From NCBI RefSeq assembly GCF_042648445.1, contig NZ_JBHRYB010000015.1:1-64000 (forward strand): a DNA stretch of 64,000 bases, in the 5' to 3' direction. The notes under the pieces are model-generated. The model made no database searches. It was not told where the DNA came from and worked only from the letters and a program-made list of their open reading frames with translations. Within the stretch, counting starts at the first letter, position 1, and the number at the start of each line of letters is the position of its first letter. Source of the DNA: Bacterioplanoides pacificum. Lineage in GTDB: Bacteria > Pseudomonadota > Gammaproteobacteria > Pseudomonadales > Oceanobacteraceae. Positions 40,892 to 49,908 of this stretch are shown one piece after another. The translations under genes and the position numbers were made by a program.

Positions 40892-42022
40892 ATGTCGAAA
40901 CGAGATTATTACGAAGTACTTGGTGTATCCAAAGGCGTCGATAAAAAAGAGCTGAAGCGCGCGTATCGCAAAATTGCGATGAAATTCCACCCGGACCGTA
41001 ATCCGGATGACCCGGAAGCGGATGCAAAATTTAAAGAAGCCACCGAAGCGTACGAAGTTCTTGGTGATGACGAAAAACGTGCCGCTTATGATCAGTACGG
41101 CCACGCCGGTGTAGACGGTCAGGCCGGCGGTGGTTTTGGTGGTGGCAGTGGCAACTTTAGTGACATCTTTGGCGATGTGTTCGGCGATATCTTTGGTGGG
41201 GGTGGCCGCGGCGGTCGTGGTGGCCCACAGCGCGGTTCTGATTTGCGTTACACGCTGGAGCTGTCACTCGAAGAAGCGGTTCGTGGAGTGGAGAAAAAAA
41301 TCCGCGTGCCTACGTTAACGACCTGTGATGTGTGTGATGGTTCGGGTGCGAAAGAAGGCTCTCAGCCAAAAACCTGTTCGACCTGTCATGGCCAGGGTCA
41401 GGTACGTATGCAGCAGGGATTCTTCTCGGTACAGCAAACCTGTCCGACCTGTCGTGGTCAGGGCACCATTATCGAAGATCCTTGTAACAGCTGTCATGGC
41501 CGTGGTGTTAAGGAAGAAACCAAAACCCTGTCAGTGAAAATCCCGGCGGGGGTTGATACCGGTGATCGCATTCGTCTGTCTGGCGAAGGTGAAGCGGGTG
41601 CCATGGGTGGTCCGGCCGGCGACCTGTATGTTCAGGTGAGTGTGCGTGAGCACGAGTTATTCCACCGTGATGGCCGTAATCTGTACTGTGATGTGCCGAT
41701 CAGTATTGTTGATGCGGCGCTGGGTGGTGAACTGGAAGTGCCGACTCTGGATGGTCGCGTTAAGCTGAAGATTCCGGCTGAAACACAAAGCGGTAAATTA
41801 TTCCGCCTGCGCGGCAAAGGTGTTGTACCGGTGCGCGGTGGCTCTGCTGGTGATTTATTATGCCGTGTTCAGGTGGAAACCCCGGTTAACCTGACCAAAG
41901 AGCAGAAAGAATTGTTACAACAGTTTCAGGCGTCCCTGAACGGTGAGAAGGGTGGTGATAAGCACTCGCCGCAAAAGAAAAGCTGGTTTGAAGGCGTGAA
42001 ACGTTTCTTCGAAGAAATGTAA
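40892..42022 (+). CDS. dnaJ: Co-chaperone DnaJ (Hsp40)
   Basis: A 376-residue co-chaperone that stimulates DnaK ATPase and delivers substrates. J-domain with HPD in MKFHPDRNPDDP, a Gly/Phe-rich linker (GGGFGGGSGNFSDIFGD), four zinc-finger repeats (CDVCDGSGAK, CSTCHGQGQV, CPTCRGQGTI, CNSCHGRGV) and the C-terminal peptide-binding domains. Full-length type I DnaJ. Confidence 0.96.
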   Translation: MSKRDYYEVLGVSKGVDKKELKRAYRKIAMKFHPDRNPDDPEADAKFKEATEAYEVLGDDEKRAAYDQYGHAGVDGQAGGGFGGGSGNFSDIFGDVFGDIFGGGGRGGRGGPQRGSDLRYTLELSLEEAVRGVEKKIRVPTLTTCDVCDGSGAKEGSQPKTCSTCHGQGQVRMQQGFFSVQQTCPTCRGQGTIIEDPCNSCHGRGVKEETKTLSVKIPAGVDTGDRIRLSGEGEAGAMGGPAGDLYVQVSVREHELFHRDGRNLYCDVPISIVDAALGGELEVPTLDGRVKLKIPAETQSGKLFRLRGKGVVPVRGGSAGDLLCRVQVETPVNLTKEQKELLQQFQASLNGEKGGDKHSPQKKSWFEGVKRFFEEM

Positions 42023-42038
42023 CTTCCGTTCGCACCAA

Positions 42039-42139
42039 AGCTGTAGCGATATTTTCAGCCGCCGCGCCGAAGGGCCATCCCTGGCCCTACCGCGCTATCA
42101 CGACATCCTGTCGTTGCTTTTGAAAACATCGCTACAGCT
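42039..42139. other. Folded intergenic element, copy 2 (dnaJ-dapB)
   Basis: A 101-bp element bounded by perfect 12-bp inverted repeats AGCTGTAGCGAT (42039-42050) and ATCGCTACAGCT (42128-42139), extended by TTTTC/GAAAA. Inside are GCGCCG-A-AGGGCCA-TCCC-TGGCCCT-A-CCGCGC (42064-42095) and ACGACA-TCC-TGTCGT (42100-42114). It begins 16 bp after the dnaJ stop. The outer repeats give it the look of a small non-autonomous mobile element as well as of a folded RNA. Confidence 0.75.
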
Positions 42140-42201
42140 CGGCTCTCTCTTTCCCTGTATACTTCCTTAAAATATTAATCTCCTTAAATTCAGGAAACAC
42201 C

Positions 42202-43005
42202 ATGACTCGTATTGCAATTACCGGAGCGGCTGGCCGTATGGGCCGGGTACTGATTGAAGCGGTTGCCGCTGACGAAAACGCACAACTGGGTGCCACTGTT
42301 GTATTGGCCGATGATCCGATGGCGGGTATCGACGCCGGCGCACTGGCGGGCTTGGGTAAAGAGATGGGCGTCAAAACAGCAACGAGCCTGGCATCGGTGA
42401 TCGATGACTTTGATGTGTTGATTGATTTTACCGCACCCGAAGCCACCATGGAGAATGTTGAGCTGTGCCGCAGCCATGGCAAAAACATTGTGATTGGTAC
42501 CACTGGCCTGAATGAGGCACAAAAAGTTCGCTTACAGCAGGCGTCTGCAGATATGGGTATTGTGTTTGCCCCGAACTATTCGGTGGGTGTGAATCTGTGT
42601 CTGAACCTGTTGCGTATGGCATCCAAAGTAATGGGTGACGACAGCGACATCGAAGTGATCGAAATGCACCATAAGCACAAAGTGGACGCTCCATCGGGTA
42701 CCGCTTTGCGTATGGGTGAAGTGGTGGCAGAAACCATGGGCTGGGATTTAAATGAAGTGGCCTGTTATGGCCGTGAAGGCCAGACCGGTGCCCGGCCACA
42801 CAAACAGATTGGTTTTGAAACCATTCGCGGTGGTGATGTGGTTGGCGATCACACCGTGATGTTTGCCGCTGAGGGTGAGCGGGTGGAAATTACTCATAAG
42901 GCACAAAGTCGTATGACCTTCGCCAAAGGCGCGGTACGCAGTGCTAAGTGGGTATGTGAGCAAACTCATGGTCTGTACGATATGTCGGACGTGCTGGGCT
43001 TCTGA
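42202..43005 (+). CDS. dapB: 4-hydroxy-tetrahydrodipicolinate reductase DapB
   Basis: A 267-residue NAD(P)H-dependent enzyme of lysine and diaminopimelate synthesis. Nucleotide-binding motif GAAGRMGRVLIEAV at the N-terminus, IGTTGLNEAQ, and the catalytic/substrate motifs EMHHKHKVDAPSGTAL and RGGDVVGDHTVMFA. The start fits the family. Followed by a strong bidirectional terminator. Confidence 0.95.
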   Translation: MTRIAITGAAGRMGRVLIEAVAADENAQLGATVVLADDPMAGIDAGALAGLGKEMGVKTATSLASVIDDFDVLIDFTAPEATMENVELCRSHGKNIVIGTTGLNEAQKVRLQQASADMGIVFAPNYSVGVNLCLNLLRMASKVMGDDSDIEVIEMHHKHKVDAPSGTALRMGEVVAETMGWDLNEVACYGREGQTGARPHKQIGFETIRGGDVVGDHTVMFAAEGERVEITHKAQSRMTFAKGAVRSAKWVCEQTHGLYDMSDVLGF

Positions 43006-43023
43006 TACGCTCCCCGGAGCAAT

Positions 43024-43064
43024 AAAAAAGCCGGGCGTTGTGATGTGCAACGCCCGGCTTTTTT
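43024..43064. terminator. Bidirectional terminator between dapB and the tetR-type gene
   Basis: AAAAAAGCCGGGCGTTG / CAACGCCCGGCTTTTTT is a perfect 17-bp inverted repeat with A6/U6 at both ends, serving the convergent dapB and regulator genes. Confidence 0.92.
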
Positions 43065-43081
43065 ATTGGCTGAATAAACTT

Positions 43082-43690
43082 TTATTCTTTAACACCCAGA
43101 ATATGGTCGAAGCCACGCTCGACCATTTTTTCCATGCCGCGTGGTTTGCCGTTTGGATCGAATACCATAGACACCAGCATCTGCGCATTACCTAATGCCC
43201 AGCGTGCCCGTTCTTTCGGCGCCAGGCCGGGTTCAAGCAGGCCTTTTTTAACGCCTTTATCAACCTGTTTGGCAATCATTTCTAATAAACGATTCTGGAA
43301 TTCCAGGTAGGATGGCCAGGTTTCGTCACGCACAGAAGCGCTCCATTCCAGCCAGACTTTGATGTAAGACGGATTCTCTTCACAGGCATTCAGGAATCCT
43401 TTGATATGAGTGCGGATCGCCTGAATCGGGTTGTCTTCCGTGGCATACACCTCTTCAGCCAGGGAAATGAGGTAATTTTCCACATCGCCCAGCACAGCTT
43501 CGACCAGTGCTTCACGGGTTTTAAAATAGTTAAAAACGGTAGCGACTGAAACGCCACCCATCTCGGCAATTTCCGTATGCCCACCGCGGCCGATCCCCCG
43601 ACGTGCAAACACTTCGACGGCATAGGTTAACAGTAAACGTCTGCGTTCTTCCGGTTGCAAACGACGACGACCATCAACGGCTACTGGCAT
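43082..43690 (-). CDS. TetR-family regulator resembling Vibrio HapR/LuxR
   Basis: A 202-residue one-domain repressor/activator. The N-terminal helix-turn-helix, EVFARRGIGRGGHTEIAEM followed by VSVATVFNYFKTREALVEAV, is strikingly like that of the Vibrio quorum-sensing masters HapR/LuxR/SmcR, including the GRGGH segment. The C-terminal ligand domain also shares the KVWLEWSASVRDETWP stretch with them. The partner signal and targets are unknown here; a role in density-dependent regulation is inference. It is divergent from carA across a 579-bp region with a candidate operator. Confidence 0.82.
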   Translation of the reverse strand: MPVAVDGRRRLQPEERRRLLLTYAVEVFARRGIGRGGHTEIAEMGGVSVATVFNYFKTREALVEAVLGDVENYLISLAEEVYATEDNPIQAIRTHIKGFLNACEENPSYIKVWLEWSASVRDETWPSYLEFQNRLLEMIAKQVDKGVKKGLLEPGLAPKERARWALGNAQMLVSMVFDPNGKPRGMEKMVERGFDHILGVKE

Positions 43691-44000
43691 AATTAAACCT
43701 CATTTATTTTTTGGTTTTTTAATTGTTACTGACTGCATTGCCCCGGGTAATGCAGCCGCGGTTATGATTAACCGATTTGCTTTGTTGAGTGTTATCACTG
43801 TAACTCAGCATCACAGTGTTACTTCTCTCAATACTTATTTAATAAAAAACATTACAGAGTAGTTAGTGAAGCTTTTTCGGGTTTCAAATTGTATGTTACA
43901 AAATGTAACTGTATGTTAAAGCATTGTGTTGCACTTGTTTAGCCTGTTTTTAGACAGAGTGGGTTAAGTGCTTGTTATGGCGTTTTTTATAATATTTTGA

Positions 44001-44016
44001 CTGACTGTTCAGTCAG
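44001..44016. promoter_or_regulatory. Candidate TetR-family operator
   Basis: CTGACTG-TT-CAGTCAG is a perfect 7-bp dyad, a common form of TetR-family operator. It lies immediately downstream of a TATAAT-like element (43988-43993) on the plus strand, where a bound repressor would block transcription toward carA. It does not resemble the AT-rich HapR/LuxR site known in Vibrio. Confidence 0.5.
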
Positions 44017-44157
44017 AAGCGGGAGTTGGCTGGCGGATTCGGGTTGTTGTCCACAGGGAATGGACATAAGCCTCTGTTTTCAGTATCATTTAGTGTTAGT
44101 TTAAGCATGTAACACAAACGACTATTGCCGTAGCAGCCATGCAGTTCAGAATTCAGT

Positions 44158-44200
44158 AAAAAAGCGGGATGAAGCCATCAGGGTTCCATCCCGCTTTTTT
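44158..44200 (+). terminator. Terminator or attenuator upstream of carA
   Basis: AAAAGCGGGATG / CATCCCGCTTTTTT forms a 12-bp stem with a 15-base loop and U6. It lies about 70 bp before the carA start and follows a short open frame. It may attenuate carAB transcription or end a small RNA made from the upstream promoter. Confidence 0.75.
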
Positions 44201-44269
44201 GCGACTTGAGCCGCCACTTTTGTGTTATCTGCGCCGCCAGATTGTTCTTACTTCTCGGGGATTTAAGCC

Positions 44270-45412
44270 TTGTCTACGCCAGCCATTCTAGCTCTTGAGG
44301 ACGGCAGCATCTTCAAAGGTACCGCTATTGGTGCCGAAGGTCTGTCAGTTGGGGAGGTGGTATTCAACACCTCTATGACCGGTTATCAGGAGATCCTGAC
44401 CGATCCATCTTATGCCAACCAGATTGTTACCCTGACTTATCCACACATCGGTAACTACGGTGTTAACCGCGAAGACGAAGAGTCACGCGGTATTTTCGCC
44501 AGGGGATTGGTGATTCGTGATCTGCCACTGATCGCTTCCAACTTCCGTAGCGAAAAAGCTCTGGATGAATATCTGAAAGAACACAACATTCTCGGTATTG
44601 CGGATATCGACACCCGTCGCCTGACGCGCATCTTGCGTGAAAAAGGTTCTCTGGATGGCTGCATCATTGCCGGTCCGGATGCGGGTTCTGAGGAAAACAT
44701 CGCTAAAGCGATTGAAGCTGCAAAAGGTTTCCCTGGCCTGAAAGGCATGGACCTGGCGAAAGAAGTCACGACTACTGAGAGCTACAGCTGGACTCAGCAA
44801 GACTGGACGCTGGGTAAAGGCTTCGGCGAACTGAAAGATGGCAAGTACAAAGTGGTTGCTTACGACTTCGGTGTGAAGCGCAACATTCTGCGCCTGTTAG
44901 CCGAGCGTGGTTGCGAGCTGACCGTTGTTCCGGCTCAGACGCCTGCGTCTGAAGTGCTGGCGATGAATCCTGATGGTATCTTCCTGTCCAATGGCCCGGG
45001 TGACCCAGAACCGTGTACTTACGCCATCGAAGCGATTAAAGAAATTTTAGAAACCGACATTCCGGTGTTCGGTATCTGCTTGGGTCACCAGTTGCTGGCT
45101 CTGGCATCGGGCGCCCAAACCGTGAAAATGCCGCACGGCCACCACGGTGGTAACCACCCGGTTCAGGATCTGGATTCTGGTGTGGTCATGATTACGTCTC
45201 AGAACCACGGTTTCGCAGTAGAGGAAGCAACGCTGCCAGCCAACCTGAAAGCGACTCACAAGTCGCTGTTCGATGGCACGCTGCAAGGTATTGCCCGCAC
45301 TGATAAGCCTGCGTTCAGCTTCCAGGGTCACCCGGAAGCAAGTCCTGGTCCGCGCGATGTTGCGCCTCTGTTCGACCACTTTATTGAACTGATTGAAAAA
45401 GCCAAAGGTTAA
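44270..45412 (+). CDS. carA: Carbamoyl-phosphate synthase small chain CarA
   Basis: A 380-residue glutaminase subunit that supplies ammonia to CarB for carbamoyl phosphate, used for arginine and pyrimidines. N-terminal domain with LALEDGSIFKG and NTSMTGYQEILTDPSY; C-terminal class I amidotransferase with the nucleophile in GICLGHQLLAL and the His/Glu in FQGHPEASPGP. It begins with TTG, as E. coli carA does; no ATG is available that keeps the N-terminus. carB follows after 12 bp. Confidence 0.95.
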   Translation: MSTPAILALEDGSIFKGTAIGAEGLSVGEVVFNTSMTGYQEILTDPSYANQIVTLTYPHIGNYGVNREDEESRGIFARGLVIRDLPLIASNFRSEKALDEYLKEHNILGIADIDTRRLTRILREKGSLDGCIIAGPDAGSEENIAKAIEAAKGFPGLKGMDLAKEVTTTESYSWTQQDWTLGKGFGELKDGKYKVVAYDFGVKRNILRLLAERGCELTVVPAQTPASEVLAMNPDGIFLSNGPGDPEPCTYAIEAIKEILETDIPVFGICLGHQLLALASGAQTVKMPHGHHGGNHPVQDLDSGVVMITSQNHGFAVEEATLPANLKATHKSLFDGTLQGIARTDKPAFSFQGHPEASPGPRDVAPLFDHFIELIEKAKG

Positions 45413-45424
45413 CGGGACTGAGTC

Positions 45425-48400
45425 ATGCCAAAACGTACCGACATAAAAAGCATTTTAATCATTGGTGCTGGCCCGATCGTCATCGGCCAGGCCTGTGAAT
45501 TCGACTATTCCGGCGCACAGGCGTGTAAAGCCCTGCGTGAGGAAGGCTACAAAGTTATTCTGGTGAACTCTAACCCAGCCACCATTATGACGGATCCATC
45601 CATGGCGGATGCGACCTACATTGAGCCAATCACGGTTGAGTCTGTCACCAAGATCATTGAAAAAGAGCGTCCGGATGCACTGCTGCCTACCATGGGTGGT
45701 CAGACCGCACTGAACTGTGCATTGGGCCTTGAATCTGCTGGCGTACTGGAAAAGTACGGCGTTGAAATGATTGGCGCTAACGCCGATGTGATTGACAAAG
45801 CCGAAGACCGTAACCGTTTCGACCAGGCAATGAAGAAAATCGGCCTGGAATGTCCGAAAGCGGGTATCGCTCATAGCATGGAAGAAGCGCGCGAAGTTCA
45901 GAAGGACTTAGGCTTCCCGTGTATTATTCGTCCTTCTTTCACCATGGGTGGTACCGGTGGTGGTATCGCCTATAACAAAGAAGAGTTCGAAGAAATCTGT
46001 ACGCGTGGTCTGGACCTGTCGCCAACCAGCGAGCTGCTGATCGACGAATCCCTGATTGGTTGGAAAGAATACGAAATGGAAGTTGTTCGTGATAAGAACG
46101 ACAACTGCATCATCATCTGTTCGATCGAAAACTTCGATGCCATGGGTGTTCACACCGGTGATTCCATCACGGTAGCACCGGCTCAGACTCTGACCGATAA
46201 AGAATACCAAATCATGCGTGATGCCTCTCTGGCAGTACTGCGTGAAATCGGTGTAGAAACCGGTGGTTCTAACGTTCAGTTCGGTCTGGATCCAAAAACC
46301 GGCCGTATGGTTGTGATCGAGATGAACCCTCGTGTATCTCGTTCATCCGCTCTGGCTTCTAAAGCAACTGGTTTCCCGATTGCTAAAGTCGCGGCTAAGT
46401 TGGCCATCGGTTATACCCTGGACGAATTACAAAACGACATCACCGGTGGTGCGACTCCGGCTTCTTTCGAGCCGTCCATCGACTACGTTGTGACTAAGAT
46501 CCCTCGTTTCACTTTCGAAAAATTCCCGCATGCCGATGGTCGTCTGACCACGCAAATGAAATCTGTGGGTGAGGTGATGGCGATTGGTCGTACCCAGCAA
46601 GAGTCTATGCAAAAAGCACTGCGTGGCCTGGAAGTGGGTGCGACTGGTTTTGATCCTAAGGTGGATCTGTCGGTTGAAGGTGCAAAAGACAAGATTATTT
46701 CTGAACTGACTACGCCGGGTGCTGATCGTATCTGGTATGTGGGTGATGCCTTCCGTGCAGGTCTGTCGGTTGATGAAATTTATAAGCACTCAGGTATCGA
46801 TCCTTGGTTCCTGGTGCAAATCGAAGACATTATTAAAGATGAAGCAGAAGTAGCTGCCAGCAGCCTCAATGCTCTGGATGCAGACCGCATCTATCGTCTG
46901 AAGCGCAAAGGTTTCTCCGATGCACGTCTGGCAGAACTGCTGGGTGTATCTGAAAAAGCCTTCCGTAAGCAGCGCCAGAAGCTGAATATCCGCCCTGTTT
47001 ATAAGCGCGTTGATACTTGTGCCGCTGAATTCGCTACCGACACGGCGTACATGTATTCCACCTACGAAGAAGAGTGTGAAGCCAACCCAACCGATCGTGA
47101 AAAAATCATCGTATTGGGTGGCGGTCCTAACCGTATTGGTCAGGGCATTGAGTTCGACTACTGCTGTGTGCACGCTGCACTGGCGGCGAAAGAAGAAGGC
47201 TTCGAAGCCATCATGGTTAACTGTAACCCTGAAACGGTTTCGACTGACTACGATACCTCGGACCGTCTGTTCTTCGAGCCTCTCACACTTGAGGATGTCT
47301 TAGAGATCTGTGACAAAGAGAAGCCAAAAGGCGTGATCGTTCAGTACGGTGGTCAAACGCCACTGAAATTGGCGAACGAATTAGAAGCCGCAGGTGTGCC
47401 GATTATTGGTACTTCTCCGGAAGCCATCGACCGCGCCGAAGACCGTGAGCGCTTCCAGCAAATGATTCAGCGTCTGGGTCTGAAGCAACCGGTTAATGCG
47501 ACGGTAACCTCTGCTGAAGAAGCGGTAGTTAAAGCCAACGAAATCGGTTACCCGCTGGTGGTACGCCCTTCCTACGTACTGGGTGGTCGGGCGATGGAAA
47601 TCGTCAACAACGAAGAATCTCTGCGTCGCTACATGCGTGAAGCGGTACAGGTGTCTAACGATTCTCCGGTACTGCTGGACTACTTCCTGAACCGTGCAGT
47701 TGAAGTGGATATCGATGCCGTCTGTGACGGCGAACAGGTTGTGATCGGCGCTATCATGCAGCACATCGAGCAAGCGGGTATTCACTCCGGTGACTCGGCC
47801 TGTTCTCTGCCTCCGTACAGCTTGCCTGAAGATGTTCAGAACGAGATGCGTGAGCAGGTTAAGAAAATGGCGCTGGAACTGGGCGTTGTTGGCTTAATGA
47901 ATACTCAGCTGGCATGGCAGGACGGTGAAATCTACGTGATCGAGGTGAACCCTCGTGCATCCCGTACGGTGCCATTCGTATCTAAGTGTATCGGTACCTC
48001 TCTGGCAGCGATTGCAGCGAAAGTCATGGCAGGTAAAACACTGGCTGAACTGGGCTTTACCGAAGAAATCATTCCAGAGCATTTCTCGGTGAAAGAAGCG
48101 GTATTCCCGTTCAACAAGTTCCAGGGCGTTGACCCTATCTTAGGGCCGGAAATGAAATCCACCGGTGAGGTCATGGGCGCCGGTGCTACCTTCGGTGAAG
48201 CGTTCTACAAAGCTCAGCTGGGTGCCGGTGAGAAATTGCCAACCGAAGGCAAAGTATTCATCTCTGTACGCGATGCCGATAAAGACGGTGTGGTTGCCGT
48301 GGCGAAAGGTTTCGCTGACCTTGGTTTCAGCATTGTTGCAACCGGTGGTACGCACGCCAAGCTGGCAGAAGCGGGACTGGATGTTGAACGTATTAATAAA

Positions 48401-48646
48401 GTAAACGAAGCACGTCCAAACGTGGTGGATGCGATCAAGAACGACGAAATCGCTCTGATTGTCAATACGACCGAAGGCACCCAGGCAATTGTGGACTCGG
48501 CAGATATTCGCCGCAGCGCACTGCAGCATAAAGTGTATTACACCACTACGCTGGCAGGTGCTGAAGCCGTGGTAGAAGGTCTGCGTTCAGAAGGCCTGAA
48601 GCAGGTGCGTCGTTTACAGGAAATTCATGCGGCGATCGGTGCTTAA
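45425..48646 (+). CDS. carB: Carbamoyl-phosphate synthase large chain CarB
   Basis: A 1073-residue two-ATP-grasp enzyme making carbamoyl phosphate from bicarbonate, ammonia and two ATP. The two homologous halves are visible from repeated IIGAGPIVIGQACEFDYSG and VLGGGPNRIGQGIEFDYC motifs and PSFTMGGTGGGIA / PSYVLGGRAMEIV. The C-terminal allosteric MGS-like domain (ISVRDADKDGVVAVAKGFAD) binds regulators such as UMP and ornithine in E. coli. Normal length. Confidence 0.97.
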   Translation: MPKRTDIKSILIIGAGPIVIGQACEFDYSGAQACKALREEGYKVILVNSNPATIMTDPSMADATYIEPITVESVTKIIEKERPDALLPTMGGQTALNCALGLESAGVLEKYGVEMIGANADVIDKAEDRNRFDQAMKKIGLECPKAGIAHSMEEAREVQKDLGFPCIIRPSFTMGGTGGGIAYNKEEFEEICTRGLDLSPTSELLIDESLIGWKEYEMEVVRDKNDNCIIICSIENFDAMGVHTGDSITVAPAQTLTDKEYQIMRDASLAVLREIGVETGGSNVQFGLDPKTGRMVVIEMNPRVSRSSALASKATGFPIAKVAAKLAIGYTLDELQNDITGGATPASFEPSIDYVVTKIPRFTFEKFPHADGRLTTQMKSVGEVMAIGRTQQESMQKALRGLEVGATGFDPKVDLSVEGAKDKIISELTTPGADRIWYVGDAFRAGLSVDEIYKHSGIDPWFLVQIEDIIKDEAEVAASSLNALDADRIYRLKRKGFSDARLAELLGVSEKAFRKQRQKLNIRPVYKRVDTCAAEFATDTAYMYSTYEEECEANPTDREKIIVLGGGPNRIGQGIEFDYCCVHAALAAKEEGFEAIMVNCNPETVSTDYDTSDRLFFEPLTLEDVLEICDKEKPKGVIVQYGGQTPLKLANELEAAGVPIIGTSPEAIDRAEDRERFQQMIQRLGLKQPVNATVTSAEEAVVKANEIGYPLVVRPSYVLGGRAMEIVNNEESLRRYMREAVQVSNDSPVLLDYFLNRAVEVDIDAVCDGEQVVIGAIMQHIEQAGIHSGDSACSLPPYSLPEDVQNEMREQVKKMALELGVVGLMNTQLAWQDGEIYVIEVNPRASRTVPFVSKCIGTSLAAIAAKVMAGKTLAELGFTEEIIPEHFSVKEAVFPFNKFQGVDPILGPEMKSTGEVMGAGATFGEAFYKAQLGAGEKLPTEGKVFISVRDADKDGVVAVAKGFADLGFSIVATGGTHAKLAEAGLDVERINKVNEARPNVVDAIKNDEIALIVNTTEGTQAIVDSADIRRSALQHKVYYTTTLAGAEAVVEGLRSEGLKQVRRLQEIHAAIGA

Positions 48647-48685
48647 GCACCGCTTCGCTGGCTGAGAACAGTAAGGGATAGAATT

Positions 48686-49162
48686 ATGCAAAAATACCCT
48701 ATGACAGTCGAAGGTGAAGCGGCGTTGCAGGCTGAGCTGACTGAATTAAAAACCGTTGCTCGCCCAGCGGTAATTAAAGATATTGCTGAAGCGCGTGAGC
48801 ATGGTGACCTGAAAGAAAACGCCGAGTATCACGCTGCACGTGAACAGCAGGGGTTTATCGAAGGCCGTATCCAGGATATCGAAGGAAAGTTATCCAATTC
48901 TCAGGTCATTGATATTAAGTCGATCCCTCATTCTGGCAAGGTGTTGTTCGGCACTACCGTCAGCCTGATTAATCTGGATACCGATGAGCAGGTGCAGTAC
49001 CGGATCGTTGGTGATGACGAAGCGGATATTAAACAGAATAAGATTTCTGTTTCTTCTCCGATTGCACGTGCATTAATTGGTAAAGAAGAAGGTGATGTTG
49101 CCGTTGTTCAGGTGCCGGCAGGCGCTGTGGAATACGAGATCGATGAGGTAAAACATCTCTGA
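48686..49162 (+). CDS. greA: Transcript-cleavage factor GreA
   Basis: A 158-residue factor that rescues backtracked RNA polymerase. The N-terminal coiled coil has MTVEGEAALQAELTELKT and the tip acidic residues in EAREHGDLKENAEYHAAREQ, the hallmark D-x-x-E motif. The C-terminal FKBP-like domain ends VQVPAGAVEYEI. It follows carB by 39 bp, as in many gammaproteobacteria (carAB-greA). Confidence 0.95.
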   Translation: MQKYPMTVEGEAALQAELTELKTVARPAVIKDIAEAREHGDLKENAEYHAAREQQGFIEGRIQDIEGKLSNSQVIDIKSIPHSGKVLFGTTVSLINLDTDEQVQYRIVGDDEADIKQNKISVSSPIARALIGKEEGDVAVVQVPAGAVEYEIDEVKHL

Positions 49163-49183
49163 TTCAGGTTATTAGTTGTCGAT

Positions 49184-49221
49184 AAAAAGCCCGCATACCT
49201 CTTCGGTAATGCGGGCTTTTT
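49184..49221. terminator. Bidirectional terminator between greA and fabA
   Basis: AAAAAGCCCGCAT ... ATGCGGGCTTTTT forms a strong stem with A/U runs on both sides. The two genes converge here. Confidence 0.9.
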
Positions 49222-49235
49222 ATGTTCTGTGGATA

Positions 49236-49751
49236 TCAGAAATCTTCAGTGGAGGTGAATAAACCAACCCGCAGATCTTTGGCCTGATAAATCTCCCGGC
49301 CGTCGACTTCCATGCGGGCATCAGCGATTCCCATGACCAGTTTCTGTTCCATCACCCGTTTGATATCGATGCGGTAGGTGACTTTTTTGGCGCTGGGTAA
49401 TACCTGGCCACGGAATTTTACTTCGCCACACCCTAATGCCCGGCCACGGCCCGGGTTACCGCGCCAGCCCAGGAAAAAGCCAACCAGTTGCCACATGGCA
49501 TCCAGACCCAGGCAGCCGGGCATGACCGGATCGCCTTCAAAATGGCAGTCGAAAAACCACAGCGACGGATCGATATCCAGTTCAGCGATAATTTCGCCTT
49601 TACCATTAGCACCGCCCTCTGAACTGATATGGACGATACGATCCATCATCAGCATATTTGGCAATGGCAGGCGGGCGTTACCTTCGCCGAACATTTCACC
49701 ATGTCCGCAGGCCAGCAGTTGGTCACGCTCAAAAGAGCTGGGTTGAGACAT
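49236..49751 (-). CDS. fabA: 3-hydroxydecanoyl-ACP dehydratase/isomerase FabA
   Basis: A 171-residue hotdog-fold enzyme that introduces the double bond of unsaturated fatty acids in type II synthesis. The active-site His lies in FFDCHFEGDPVMPGCLG and the acidic residue in LGLDAMWQL. N-terminus GEMFGEGNARLP is typical. GAGGAAAAA precedes the ATG at 49751. Its usual partner fabB is not adjacent; a KAS III-like gene lies upstream instead. Confidence 0.95.
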   Translation of the reverse strand: MSQPSSFERDQLLACGHGEMFGEGNARLPLPNMLMMDRIVHISSEGGANGKGEIIAELDIDPSLWFFDCHFEGDPVMPGCLGLDAMWQLVGFFLGWRGNPGRGRALGCGEVKFRGQVLPSAKKVTYRIDIKRVMEQKLVMGIADARMEVDGREIYQAKDLRVGLFTSTEDF

Positions 49752-49908
49752 CAGTTTTTCCTCATAATCATTCTGTCACTGAGGCAACACTGACACAGAC
49801 GGCGCCGTTAAGCTAATGAAGGTTTTTTTACCTAATGGCACAAATCGAATTGACGATTGGATAGAAAATGGTTACCCGGATGGATATCCGGATAACCAAG
49901 ATTGTGGG

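Larger units (their letters stand above)
43691..44269. promoter_or_regulatory. 579-bp regulatory region between the TetR-type gene and carA
   Basis: No credible gene is visible. Items seen: AT-rich stretches near 43850-43930; a TATAAT-like -10 at about 43988-43993; a TetR-type dyad at 44001-44016; and a strong hairpin-terminator at 44158-44200 in front of carA. A six-codon frame, MQFRIQ (44139-44159), ends at the foot of that hairpin. Confidence 0.55.
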
